A stretch of DNA of 23,458 bases from a bacterium. Lineage in GTDB: Bacteria > ARS69. Within the stretch, counting starts at the first letter, position 1. Each line of letters begins with the position of its first letter. Below are positions 1-7,378 of the stretch, piece by piece. The stretch lies in assembly GCA_025774805.1 (NCBI GenBank), contig JALGZR010000086.1:1-23458 (forward strand). The letters run 5' to 3'. A model generated the notes under the pieces. That model saw only the letters and a program-made list of their open reading frames with translations. It was not told where the DNA came from and did not search any database. Made by a program: the position numbers and the translations under genes.

Positions 1-654
1 CTCACCGGTCAACATGGAGTATAGCGTGCAGCCGAGGGCGAAGAGATCGCTGCGCGCGTCTCCCTGCTCGCCCCGCGCCTGCTCGGGCGACATGTACTGC
101 ACGGTGCCGGTGAACGTGCCCGGGGACGAGATCGCCACGGTCGGTGCCAGGCTGTCACTCCCGGCGATCGTGAGCGGAACGACCCGAGCCAGTCCGAAAT
201 CCAAGATCTTCACGATGTCATCGTGTGTGATGAAGATGTTTCCCGGCTTGAGATCTCCGTGAATGATGCCGTGTGTGTGTGCTGCGTGCAGCCCCTCCGC
301 GACGGGACGCGCGACCTCCACGGCTTCCTTCCACGAGAGCGAGGCGCGGTCGATGCGGCTCTGCAGGCTCTCCCCTTGGAGCAATTCCATGACCACGAAA
401 GCGACTCCACCCTCCGTGCCCACGTCGAAGACCGTGAGTATGTGGGGGTGGGAGACGGCGGCAAGCGCCTTCGCCTCGGCGTCGAACCGAGCCAGGGCGG
501 CCCGATCCTGCTGGAGGTGCTCCGGGAGGACCTTGATGGCGATCTCGCGCTCCAATGTCCGATCGAGAGCGCGGTACACCTCGCCCATCCCGCCCGCCCC
601 GAGCGGTGCTCGGATCTCGTAGCGACCCAACGGGGTTCCGGGCGACAAGCTCAT
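1..654 (-). CDS. Serine/threonine protein kinase, PknB-type, partial (C-terminus outside window)
   Basis: The frame is open from an ATG at 654 to the window edge, giving 218 residues of a Hanks-type kinase domain that phosphorylates Ser/Thr on partner proteins. Visible in order are the glycine-rich loop LGAGGMGEVYRA, the ATP-binding lysine in IAIKVL, HPHIL of the N-lobe, the catalytic loop HGDLKPGN, the DFG motif in KILDFGLARV, the activation segment end YMSPEQARG and the DARSDLFALG helix. The catalytic loop reads HGD where most kinases read HRD, making this a non-RD kinase, so activation may not rely on activation-loop phosphorylation. The catalytic Asp, the Lys and DFG are kept, so activity is likely. 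Any transmembrane or sensor region would be C-terminal and cannot be seen. No strong Shine-Dalgarno is visible. It lies directly downstream of a decayed second kinase. Confidence 0.93.
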   Translation of the reverse strand, partial: MSLSPGTPLGRYEIRAPLGAGGMGEVYRALDRTLEREIAIKVLPEHLQQDRAALARFDAEAKALAAVSHPHILTVFDVGTEGGVAFVVMELLQGESLQSRIDRASLSWKEAVEVARPVAEGLHAAHTHGIIHGDLKPGNIFITHDDIVKILDFGLARVVPLTIAGSDSLAPTVAISSPGTFTGTVQYMSPEQARGEQGDARSDLFALGCTLYSMLTGE

Positions 655-663
655 GACAGGAGA

Positions 664-1008
664 CTACGATGTTCGGTTTCGGTTGTCATCCCGATCGCGG
701 ACAGCAATTCGATATCCCCGTTCGTCAACCCGAAGCGCTCCGACCAGGAGCTCGTAGAGCAACGTGCCGGCCGAGCAGATGTCGGACCGCGCGTCGTACA
801 CCCCCGCGATGTTCGGATGGTTCATCATGGTGGGTGTCCGGCCCTCCCACTCGAACCGCGCCACGATCTGTCGACCGTCCATGCCCGCCTTGCCGATCTT
901 CAGCGCGACCCTTCGACGGACGGGCTTCCTGGAGGGCCTCGAAGACCTGCCCCATTCCTCCCTCACCGATCTTGCGGAGGATGGCGAAGACCCGAGAGGG
1001 AGGAGTCC
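664..1008 (-). pseudogene. Decayed serine/threonine kinase remnant (frameshift plus internal deletion)
   Basis: Kinase homology begins 5-10 nt after the stop of the upstream Asp-box gene, with FAILRKIGEGGMGQVFEAL in one frame (about 990-915). It continues in a second frame with RRRVALKIGKAGMD, VARFEWEG and MMNHPNIAGVYDA, which runs straight into RSDICSAGTLLYELLVG and stops at 664. In intact relatives the stretch between 'HPNIA..DAG' and 'RSDIYSLGVLLYELL' carries the HRD and DFG loops, roughly 150 residues, all missing here. There is therefore at least one frameshift plus an in-frame loss of the catalytic core, and no C-terminal region. The two frames retain different halves of a recognisable family (the VALKIIKAGMD type), which argues for real decay of a once functional gene. 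It cannot make an active kinase. It belongs to a different subfamily from the neighbouring partial kinase. Confidence 0.82.
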
Positions 1009-1013
1009 GCCGC

Positions 1014-3303
1014 CTACCGAAGCCGGATCGTCTTGGACGTCGTGACCTCTCCCGCGATCTCCAGGCGGACGAAGTAGACCCCGGCCGGAACCCGAGCTCC
1101 TCGGGTCGAGCGACCGTCCCAGGTGAGACTCCACGGCCCGGGAGGCATTCGCTCGTCGATCAGGTTTCGGACCCTTCTCCCGCTCGCGTCATGGATCGCG
1201 AGGTGCACCTCCGCCCCCGGTTCCGGGACCGAGAACTCGATCCGTGTCGCGCCGGTGGAGGGATTGGGAAGCACGGAGAGCGCGACCTCGCCCGGTGGCC
1301 TGTCGGCGCTCTCCGGCACGGCGATCGGGGGTGCGATCACCTGGTGCAACGCCCCGGCGTAGACCGTACCGAGAAGCAGGGTGTTCTGCGCCGGCGAAAA
1401 GTGGATCGTCTCGAGCGCGGTGGTCGGGAGAGATCCGGGGTTGAAGTTCGGGTGGGACGAGATCACCCCGGCGGTCGAGGTCGCCAAGAAGACGTGACCG
1501 GTCGCCGGATCCTGAGTCGCCTCCACGATGGAGGATCCCCCGAGATCGAGATCGAAGCGAAGCGTCCAGCTCGCGCCCCCGTCCGGCGTGCGGAAGACCC
1601 GCCCGTCCGAGAAGACCGCCTGGAGGTTGTCCGGATCGCTTCGATTCATCGACAGCCACGAGATCCAGCCCCCGGACGTCGGGAGGCCGGTGCTCCGCGG
1701 AACGAACGTGCTGCCGCCGTCCTCGCTCAGAAACACGTCTCTGCCGCCGGCGGTGAAGAGACGCATCTCGTCCGTAGGGTCGACGACCATGAGGGTGGGG
1801 TTGACGGTCCGCCCGCCGTCCCCGCGTGCGAACGGCGCCGGGTTGACCGGCGCGTAGCTGTCCCCCCCGTCATCACTCCGGTAGAGGCCGTAGTACGTCG
1901 GCACGTAGACGGTCTGCCCGCTGCCGTGGTTCGTGGCGACCCCTTGGATGATTCCCCCGATCGGCGGGAACCCGGGGGGGTAGAAAGTGCCCGGCCACCA
2001 GTTCGTGCCTCCGTCCGTGCTCCGATTGAGATAGTCGAACCCGATATCCCCCGCAACACCGGTTCCGTATTCGAAGAGAAGATCGCTCGTCGTGAGATTC
2101 ACCTCGAACCCCATCACGTGGATCCAGAGGGATCCGCCCGGCTGGGCGCCGAGATCGGACCACGCACCGATCGTCCCGGTCGACAATCACGGAGACCTCG
2201 AAGTTGCGAATGCCGGAGATCTTCGTGGTCCAGCTCGACCCGCCGTCCGAAGAGTGGCGAAAGCCCCGTTGCCGAACGCCGTTCTCGGAAAGATAGACGT
2301 GACTCGGATCGATCGGGTCGAAGGCAAGGGCGGTCGGAACGCCGGTGTTGCACTGCGGGTCGGCGAGAGGGCCGGACCAGGAGTCGCCACCCGACGTGGT
2401 CTTCCAGACGAACTCGCGGTACTCGTTGAAAGGCGCGCACCCGTATCCCGTACCGGCCGCAACGAGTGAGAGATACGAGAGGGGGTGCGCGGCGATTGCG
2501 TCCACGCTGTACCCGCCGGGCGAAGGGACGGACGTGAACGTCACCCCTTCATCCTCGCTCCGGTAGACGTCATTCGATGCCCGGGCATAGACCCAGTAGG
2601 GGCTGGCGGCGCTCCAGGAGACCGATCGGAATCGTACCCCGGGATTCCCACCGGGGCTCCACGTCGCGCCGCCGTCCGTGGATCTCACCGCCCCGTCGTC
2701 CACTCCTCCGAGGAGGACGTCCGGATTCGCGGGGTGAGCCGCGAGCGCGTAGACGGCGGTCGAGCCGGGCACCGAGCTCAGCCAGGCCCAGGTCCCGCCT
2801 CCGTTCGCGGTCTTGTAGATTCCGGGCGCGTTCCCTCCCGAGAGCGCGGCGTAGACGAGTTGCGGATCGGTCGCGTGCACGAGGAGATCCTGGACGTACG
2901 ACGCATCGATTCCGGACGAGGCCGCCGACCAGCGCGCCCCGCCGTTCGTCGTCTTGTAGACGGAGCCGCCCACGCCGGCGAAGACGAGGTCCGCATCTGT
3001 CGCGGCCGCCGCCAGGGCTCGGATCGTCGCATTCGCGGGCAGTCCGCTCGATCTTGCCGCCCAGCTCGAGCCGCGATTGTCCGTGCGATAGACTCCGAGT
3101 CCCGTCAGTCCGAGGTAGACTCGTGCAGGCTGGGACGGTGCGACGGCCAGGTCCCGGGCCTGGGCGTTCACGATGCCGAGATTTGTCGGCTGCCAGTTCG
3201 CGGACCGGGCGATCGGTGCTCCCGCGCCGCCGGCCAGGCCGGTGAGGAGGAGAGTCAAGGCGAGAGGGATCGCGTACGATCGAAGTGTGGCCGGGCGAGA
3301 CAC
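1014..3303 (-). CDS. Secreted Asp-box (BNR/sortilin-like) repeat protein with FlgD-like C-terminal domain, frameshifted
   Basis: Translation starts at a GTG (3303) behind a perfect AGGAGG. The N-terminus is a signal peptide (hydrophobic run AIPLALTLLLTGLAGG). Frame 1 (3303 to about 2186) has seven Asp-box repeats of the S/T-x-D-x-G-x-x-W type, e.g. YKTTNGGARW and VRSTDGGATW. Frame 2 (2186 to 1014) has four more, e.g. YRSDDGGDSY and FRTPDGGASW, followed by an Ig-like FlgD-type domain ending GVYFVRLEIAG and KTIRLR. The two halves fit one beta-propeller protein of about 760 residues; the frame change falls in 2160-2186, near a GGG run. Frame 2 has a stop immediately before 2186, so it cannot extend further upstream. 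It may be a sequencing or assembly error or a true inactivating mutation. Asp-box proteins act outside the cell as sialidase-like or photosystem-assembly-like propellers or as adhesive scaffolds; the substrate here is unknown. Confidence 0.85.
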
Positions 3304-3309
3304 GGTGTT

Positions 3310-3315
3310 CCTCCT
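3310..3315 (-). promoter_or_regulatory. Shine-Dalgarno AGGAGG deciding a GTG start
   Basis: The minus strand reads AGGAGG, then six bases, then GTG at 3303. This fixes the GTG as the start of the Asp-box protein, which is also where the signal peptide begins. Confidence 0.75.
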
Positions 3316-3453
3316 GTCCCAGGGGGAGCCGGGGGAGGGGCGTCGGGCAAGGAACGCCGCCGACGCCTTGACCGGTCGGTGGGGGCGATGCCGGTCGCAA
3401 GGACCGACAATCCGATTCTACCCGGCGGGGGAGGGGCGGCACAATCCCGGCCA

Positions 3454-3515
3454 CCGGTCGGCGGCGATCGGGGGGCAGCCGGCAACGATCGACCCCCCGG
3501 TCGGCGGCGATCGGG
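3454..3515 (+). repeat. Imperfect direct repeat, 43-bp period, in a divergent intergenic region
   Basis: CCGGTCGGCGGCGATCGGG (19 bp) occurs at 3454-3472 and again at 3497-3515. The flanks are also similar (GCAGCCGGC versus GCGGCCGGC), giving a 43-bp unit. A looser third copy, CCGGTCGGTGGGGGCGAT, lies near 3372. The repeats sit in the 265-bp gap between the divergent Asp-box gene and the CheR-like gene, 54 bp before the latter's start. They could be operator sites or a small tandem duplication; no function can be assigned. Confidence 0.6.
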
Positions 3516-3568
3516 ACGCGGCCGGCGAGGACCGGTTCACGGCCACCCATGACCGGCAGGCGATCCTC

Positions 3569-4417
3569 ATGAACGACAGGGACTGCGTTCGATTCCTCCA
3601 GGCAGCGTTGCCGGAGCTGCACCTGCGGTGGCCCGGATTCCGGCGTGTCCGGCGGCAGGTCTGCAAGCGAATCGGGCGACGCCTGCGGGAGCTCGGACTC
3701 CCGGACGTCGCGGCCTACGAGGACTTCCTCGAGCGACATCCAACCGAGTGGTCCCGTCTCGACGAGATGTGCCGCATCACGATCTCCCGGTTCTACCGGG
3801 ATCGCCGTCTCTTCGCGTTTCTCGAGGACGACGTCGTTCCTACGCTCGCTCGGATCGCGCGCGAGCGCGGGGACCCCGACGTGCGGTGCTGGAGCGCCGG
3901 GTGCGCGTCCGGCGAGGAGCCCTACACGCTCGCCATGGTCTGGCGCTTCTCCGTACAGGACCGGTTTCCGGGAAGCACGCTCCGCATCACGGCGACCGAC
4001 GTGGACGAGTTCCTGCTGGAGCGCGCTCTCTGCGGGGACTACGGTGCGAGCAGCCTCCGGGAGCTTCCGACGGCGTGGCGATCCCGGGCATTCGAGACGC
4101 GCGAAGGCGATTTTCGAATCCGACCGACACTCCGGGAGACGATCGAGTTCCGACCGGGAGACATCCGAAGGGAAGCGCCCGGCGGGCTCTTCGATCTCGT
4201 CCTGTGTCGCAACCTCGCCTTCACCTACTTCGACGAAGCTCGACAGCGGGAGGTCCTTCGACGGATAGAGGACCGTCTCCGGCCGGGCGGGGCTCTCGTG
4301 ATCGGAAGCGGTGAGGTTCTTCCCGCCGTCGGAGAGGGCTTCGTGCCCTGGCCGTCCGGACCGGGGGTCTTTCGGCGAATCCGATCCGCCGCGCCGGCCG
4401 GGCCGACAGAGAAATGA
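3569..4417 (+). CDS. CheR-type SAM-dependent methyltransferase, stand-alone
   Basis: This 282-residue protein matches the usual length of CheR, which methylates glutamates of chemoreceptors using S-adenosylmethionine. The N-terminal helical domain (residues 1-75) ends in ITISRFYRDRRLF, where CheR proteins have an 'FFR' motif. The SAM-binding signature is CWSAGCASGEEPYTLAM (107-123), followed by ITATDVDEFLLERA (140-153), FDLVLCRNLAFTYFD (208-222) and LRPGGALVIGSGEVL (237-251). The ATG at 3569 was chosen because the CheR_N homology begins there; the open frame extends upstream to 3173, but that part has no homology and overlaps the Asp-box gene. No receptor, CheB, CheA or CheW gene lies nearby, so this is an orphan that may methylate something other than a classical receptor. 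It converges with the decarboxylase gene, with 72 bp between their stops. Confidence 0.88.
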   Translation: MNDRDCVRFLQAALPELHLRWPGFRRVRRQVCKRIGRRLRELGLPDVAAYEDFLERHPTEWSRLDEMCRITISRFYRDRRLFAFLEDDVVPTLARIARERGDPDVRCWSAGCASGEEPYTLAMVWRFSVQDRFPGSTLRITATDVDEFLLERALCGDYGASSLRELPTAWRSRAFETREGDFRIRPTLRETIEFRPGDIRREAPGGLFDLVLCRNLAFTYFDEARQREVLRRIEDRLRPGGALVIGSGEVLPAVGEGFVPWPSGPGVFRRIRSAAPAGPTEK

Positions 4418-4489
4418 GGGCACGATTCGCCGCACCGTCGGGGCCGACAGCGCTCCCGGCGCCGGTTGCCGGCCTATCGAGGAACGAAC

Positions 4490-5920
4490 TCAGACCGGCC
4501 CCCCGGCCAGTCGCCTCGCGGTCTCCGCCACGAGACCGGACAGCCGGCGGATGTGTCTCTCCCGGGTGTACAGGTTGACGAGGTTGAAGCGGAGCCAGTT
4601 CCGGTCCGCGTGCCTCGCCGTCGAGAACCAGGCCAGGCCCGACCGAACGACATCTTCGGCAATCCGCGTCTGGAGGCGATCGATCTCGTCCGGATCACCC
4701 TCAGCCACCTCCCACCTGGCACACGCGATCGACAGCTCTCCCCCGGGGAGAACCTCGAACCCCTCCTCGGCCAGCAATCTCTCGAGCAGGCGGGTCAGCT
4801 CGATGTTGCGGCGAACCGCATCGCGAACGGCCGACAGACCGTGCGCCCGCAATCCCATCCAGATCCCGAGGCCCGACGAGCGACGAGATGTCGGAATGCC
4901 TCTGCGAAACGCGTCCGCCTCTCCATGCTGCGGGATGTAGGACGTGTCGCCGGCGGCGAACGTCCTGCACTCGAGCTCCGCGTGGCGGGTGAGAAACAGC
5001 GCCGCCGCGATCGGGATGAAGAACCACTTGTGGGGGTCGACGGCGATGGAATCGGCCCGCTCGATTCCCGCGAGGCGGGGACGCAACTCGTCGAGCAGGA
5101 CGGCCGCGCCGCCGTAGCAGGCGTCGACATGAAACCAGAGTCCGTGCCGGTGACAGAGGTCGGCGATGTCCGAAAGGGGGTCGATCGCGCCCGTGCCCGT
5201 GGTTCCGGCGGTCGCGACGACGGCAAACGGTCGGCTGCCCTGGCTGCGATCGCGCTCGATCCGATCCTCGAGCGCGGCGGTATCGAGTGAGCCGCGCCCC
5301 GTTCCGGAAAGCGCCACCACACCGTCGTCCCCGATCCCGACCGTGACTCCGCTGCGAGTCACCGAGAAGTGAGCCGCCTGCGAGGTGTAGAGCACGGGAC
5401 GCCCGTCGAGTGCCGCGGGGCCACGGGCCTGCCAGTCGGGGAAGTGCCGCGCGCGGGCCAGAGCGAGACCTTGCAGGGTAGCGAACGTCCCTCCCGGAAG
5501 GACCATCCCCGACCACGACGGATCCAAACCGAACAGACGGGTGAAGACGCGGACGACCTCCTGCTCGGCGGCACTGATCGCGGGGCTCTGGTGGACGGCA
5601 CCCCCGTTGTTGTTCAGGCAGGAGACGAGCAGATCGGCCAACGCAGCGGCGGGGAGGGGAGAGGAGTTGACCAACCCGAGGTAGAGAGGGTGGGGGGTCC
5701 CCATGCTGTTCGGGAGGATTCGATCCCGAAACTCCGAGAGCGTCGGGAGCAGGCCGATGCCCTCTTCGGTCAGCGTGTGTCGAAACAGACGCCGCAGCTC
5801 GTCGCGATCGACGCCCGGGTCGACCCGCCGGTCCTCCAGACCTCGGTAGATCTCCACGAACAGATCGGCCGCGCGGCCGGCCGCGTCCTCGAGAGGCTCG
5901 CGGGTCAGATCGAAGCTCAT
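4490..5920 (-). CDS. Pyridoxal-phosphate-dependent decarboxylase (group II, aromatic-L-amino-acid/glutamate decarboxylase family)
   Basis: This 476-residue protein has the full fold-type I PLP decarboxylase plan. TSQAAHFSV holds the His stacking on the cofactor (H184), FHVDACYGGAA the Asp contacting the pyridine nitrogen (D266), and AVDPHKWFF the Schiff-base Lys (K298). ATAGTTGTGAIDPL is the usual substrate-loop region, and a C-terminal domain follows. The family releases CO2 from amino acids such as Tyr, Trp, DOPA, Glu, Asp or 2,4-diaminobutyrate; the substrate cannot be read from sequence. The ATG at 5920 follows AAGGAGACGTC, a good ribosome binding site, and homology starts there. The upstream ORF ends in an ATGA overlap with this start. 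Position next to secreted-protein genes gives no pathway clue. Confidence 0.9.
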   Translation of the reverse strand: MSFDLTREPLEDAAGRAADLFVEIYRGLEDRRVDPGVDRDELRRLFRHTLTEEGIGLLPTLSEFRDRILPNSMGTPHPLYLGLVNSSPLPAAALADLLVSCLNNNGGAVHQSPAISAAEQEVVRVFTRLFGLDPSWSGMVLPGGTFATLQGLALARARHFPDWQARGPAALDGRPVLYTSQAAHFSVTRSGVTVGIGDDGVVALSGTGRGSLDTAALEDRIERDRSQGSRPFAVVATAGTTGTGAIDPLSDIADLCHRHGLWFHVDACYGGAAVLLDELRPRLAGIERADSIAVDPHKWFFIPIAAALFLTRHAELECRTFAAGDTSYIPQHGEADAFRRGIPTSRRSSGLGIWMGLRAHGLSAVRDAVRRNIELTRLLERLLAEEGFEVLPGGELSIACARWEVAEGDPDEIDRLQTRIAEDVVRSGLAWFSTARHADRNWLRFNLVNLYTRERHIRRLSGLVAETARRLAGGPV

Positions 5921-6429
5921 GACGTCTCCTTCGCGACCGCCTGGAAAGAAATGCAGGCTAGCACAGTATCCGCCCGCCCGTCCGCCGGCTCGGGTGCCGA
6001 CCCGGACACCGGCCGTCCGCCGAGACGGGCCTCGACGGGATATGGCTCGACGTGTCCCTGTTGAACGACAACGGAACGGAACGTGGGCGGAGGTGACGGG
6101 CCGCGAATCAGCCGGGCCTCCTGACGGTCCTTCCAGTAGGGATCGGCGTAGTAGTTCCCCTCGATCTCGGTCGCGTCGTCGTACCTCCAGCGGTAGCTTT
6201 CCCCGTCCTCCCGTCGAGTGCGGTAGCGAATCCCGGTCTTGTGATTCCCGTGCTCGGAGCTCGCCTGGAAATCCCACTGGTGGCCGGCGAACACGGTGTA
6301 GCTGTTTTGAAAGAACGCGTCGGCGTTGATGTACGAGTACCCGAAGATGCGACTGCATCCGGTCGTGGCCCATCCCCAGGTCAGACGCGGCAGGTCGTAC
6401 GTGATTCCGAATCGGGTGAACCGGAGCAA
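5917..6429 (-). CDS. Unidentified protein, possibly 5'-truncated
   Basis: A 170-residue frame runs from a TTG at 6429 and ends in the ATGA start of the decarboxylase. Third codon positions are strongly G/C in the middle (e.g. the stretch coding GCSRIFGYSYINADAFFQ), as in real genes of this genome, and aromatic residues are frequent (SYINADAFF, GHQWDFQ, SYRWRYDD, NYYADPYWKD). No ATG or GTG start exists in the open frame, which begins after a TGA near 6474, and no signal peptide is visible. Either TTG is used with a weak GGGG ribosome site, or the gene has lost its 5' end, as its upstream neighbour seems to have done. I recognise no family. The proline-rich tail (residues about 110-150) may be disordered. 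Confidence 0.45.
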   Translation of the reverse strand: MLRFTRFGITYDLPRLTWGWATTGCSRIFGYSYINADAFFQNSYTVFAGHQWDFQASSEHGNHKTGIRYRTRREDGESYRWRYDDATEIEGNYYADPYWKDRQEARLIRGPSPPPTFRSVVVQQGHVEPYPVEARLGGRPVSGSAPEPADGRADTVLACISFQAVAKETS

Positions 6430-6494
6430 GAGCCCCGAATTCAGAGGGTGCGCAACGATAGAACCGGGTCGTTGTTCAAGAGTTGCTCACTCCC

Positions 6495-7378
6495 TCACCG
6501 ACCACCGTCGCGGAAACGGGCCTTGATCCCGCCCCAGGTGAGGGTTTCGACCGATGCGCTCGGACAGTTCCCCGCACCCAGTGCGCCGATGAGACCGCAG
6601 CCGCCCGTGTAGACGGGAAGGCAGGGCGATCCCCACTGGAGATGGAAGTCGTCCGTCTCGGGGTCGCAGAACCGGGGGTCCGCGGAGATGTTTCCGTTCA
6701 CCCCGGTCTGGTCGTCGATCGCGCCGTACCAGTCGTCTCCGGCGTTTCCATACGAGTCACAACAGCTGGCGGAGATGAATACGCCGGGGAAGCAGCCGAT
6801 CCCTCCCCCGCCCATGCTGTGGGCCACGATCGTGTTCTCCAGAACGAGATCGTCCTCGCCGCCATGAAGAATCCCTCCGCCGAGGATCTGTCCGAGGTTT
6901 CGAACCAGCGTACAGCTCGTGATCGTGCACGGACTGACCGAGAAGATCCCTCCACCGAACTGAATCGCCTCGTTGTCGGCGATCACGCACTCGGAGATCG
7001 TGACGCTTCCCGCAACCGCCAAACCTGCTCCGAACTGGGCCGTGTTTCCGATGATTCGACAGGAAGTGATTTCGGACTGAGACCCGACGTCCTCGAGCGA
7101 GACCGCGCCGCCGGACTCGCCCGCCGTATTGCCGACCGCCACGACATTCTGCAGGATGACCGTGTCATAATAGCTGCGCACGGCGCCTCCGTGCCCATCG
7201 GCGGTGTTCCCCTCGAAAAGGCAGTCGGAGATGCTCAGAGATCGGCGGTCGCTGACCACGGCACCGCCATCTTCGGTACAGTTGTTTCCCCGGAACTCGC
7301 AGTTCTCGATCTCCGGTGACCCGTCGCCGTCAACGGAGGCGGACGCCTTTCCGAACGAGAGTCCGGGATCCGTCGGTG
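6495..7378 (-). pseudogene. Right-handed parallel beta-helix repeat protein, N-terminally truncated
   Basis: The frame shows repeated turns of the type 'ISxCxFxGNTAxxGGG': ENCEFRGNNCTEDGGA, ISDCLFEGNTADGHGGA, ITSCRIIGNTAQFGAG, ISECVIADNEAIQFGGG and ITSCTLVRNLGQILGGG. The C-terminus, with DFHLQWGSPCL, CGLIGALGAGNC and VETLTWGGIKARFR, looks complete. Repeats continue upstream of the first possible start (GTG at 7259) into GSPEIENCEF near 7310, and the frame stays open into the tail of the FG-GAP gene without any start codon, signal peptide or first repeats. The gene has therefore lost its 5' part and is probably dead, unless GTG 7259 is used. Such proteins are secreted surface proteins or Pmp-like passengers. 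The upstream boundary given is the limit of the open frame that I read, not of clear homology. Confidence 0.65.

Noticed and set aside
3454-3515. Repeats considered as a CRISPR array
   Set aside because: There are only two close copies with similar spacers and no cas genes.
4418-4489. GC-rich GCCGG-TTG-CCGGC hairpin between the converging CheR-like and decarboxylase genes
   Set aside because: The 5-bp stem has no following T-run and such pairs are common at this GC content, so it is not called a terminator.
4490-6373. In-frame N-terminal extension of the decarboxylase to 6373
   Set aside because: The extension is Arg/Gly-rich shadow sequence of another frame; the ATG at 5920 has a good ribosome site and marks the start of homology.
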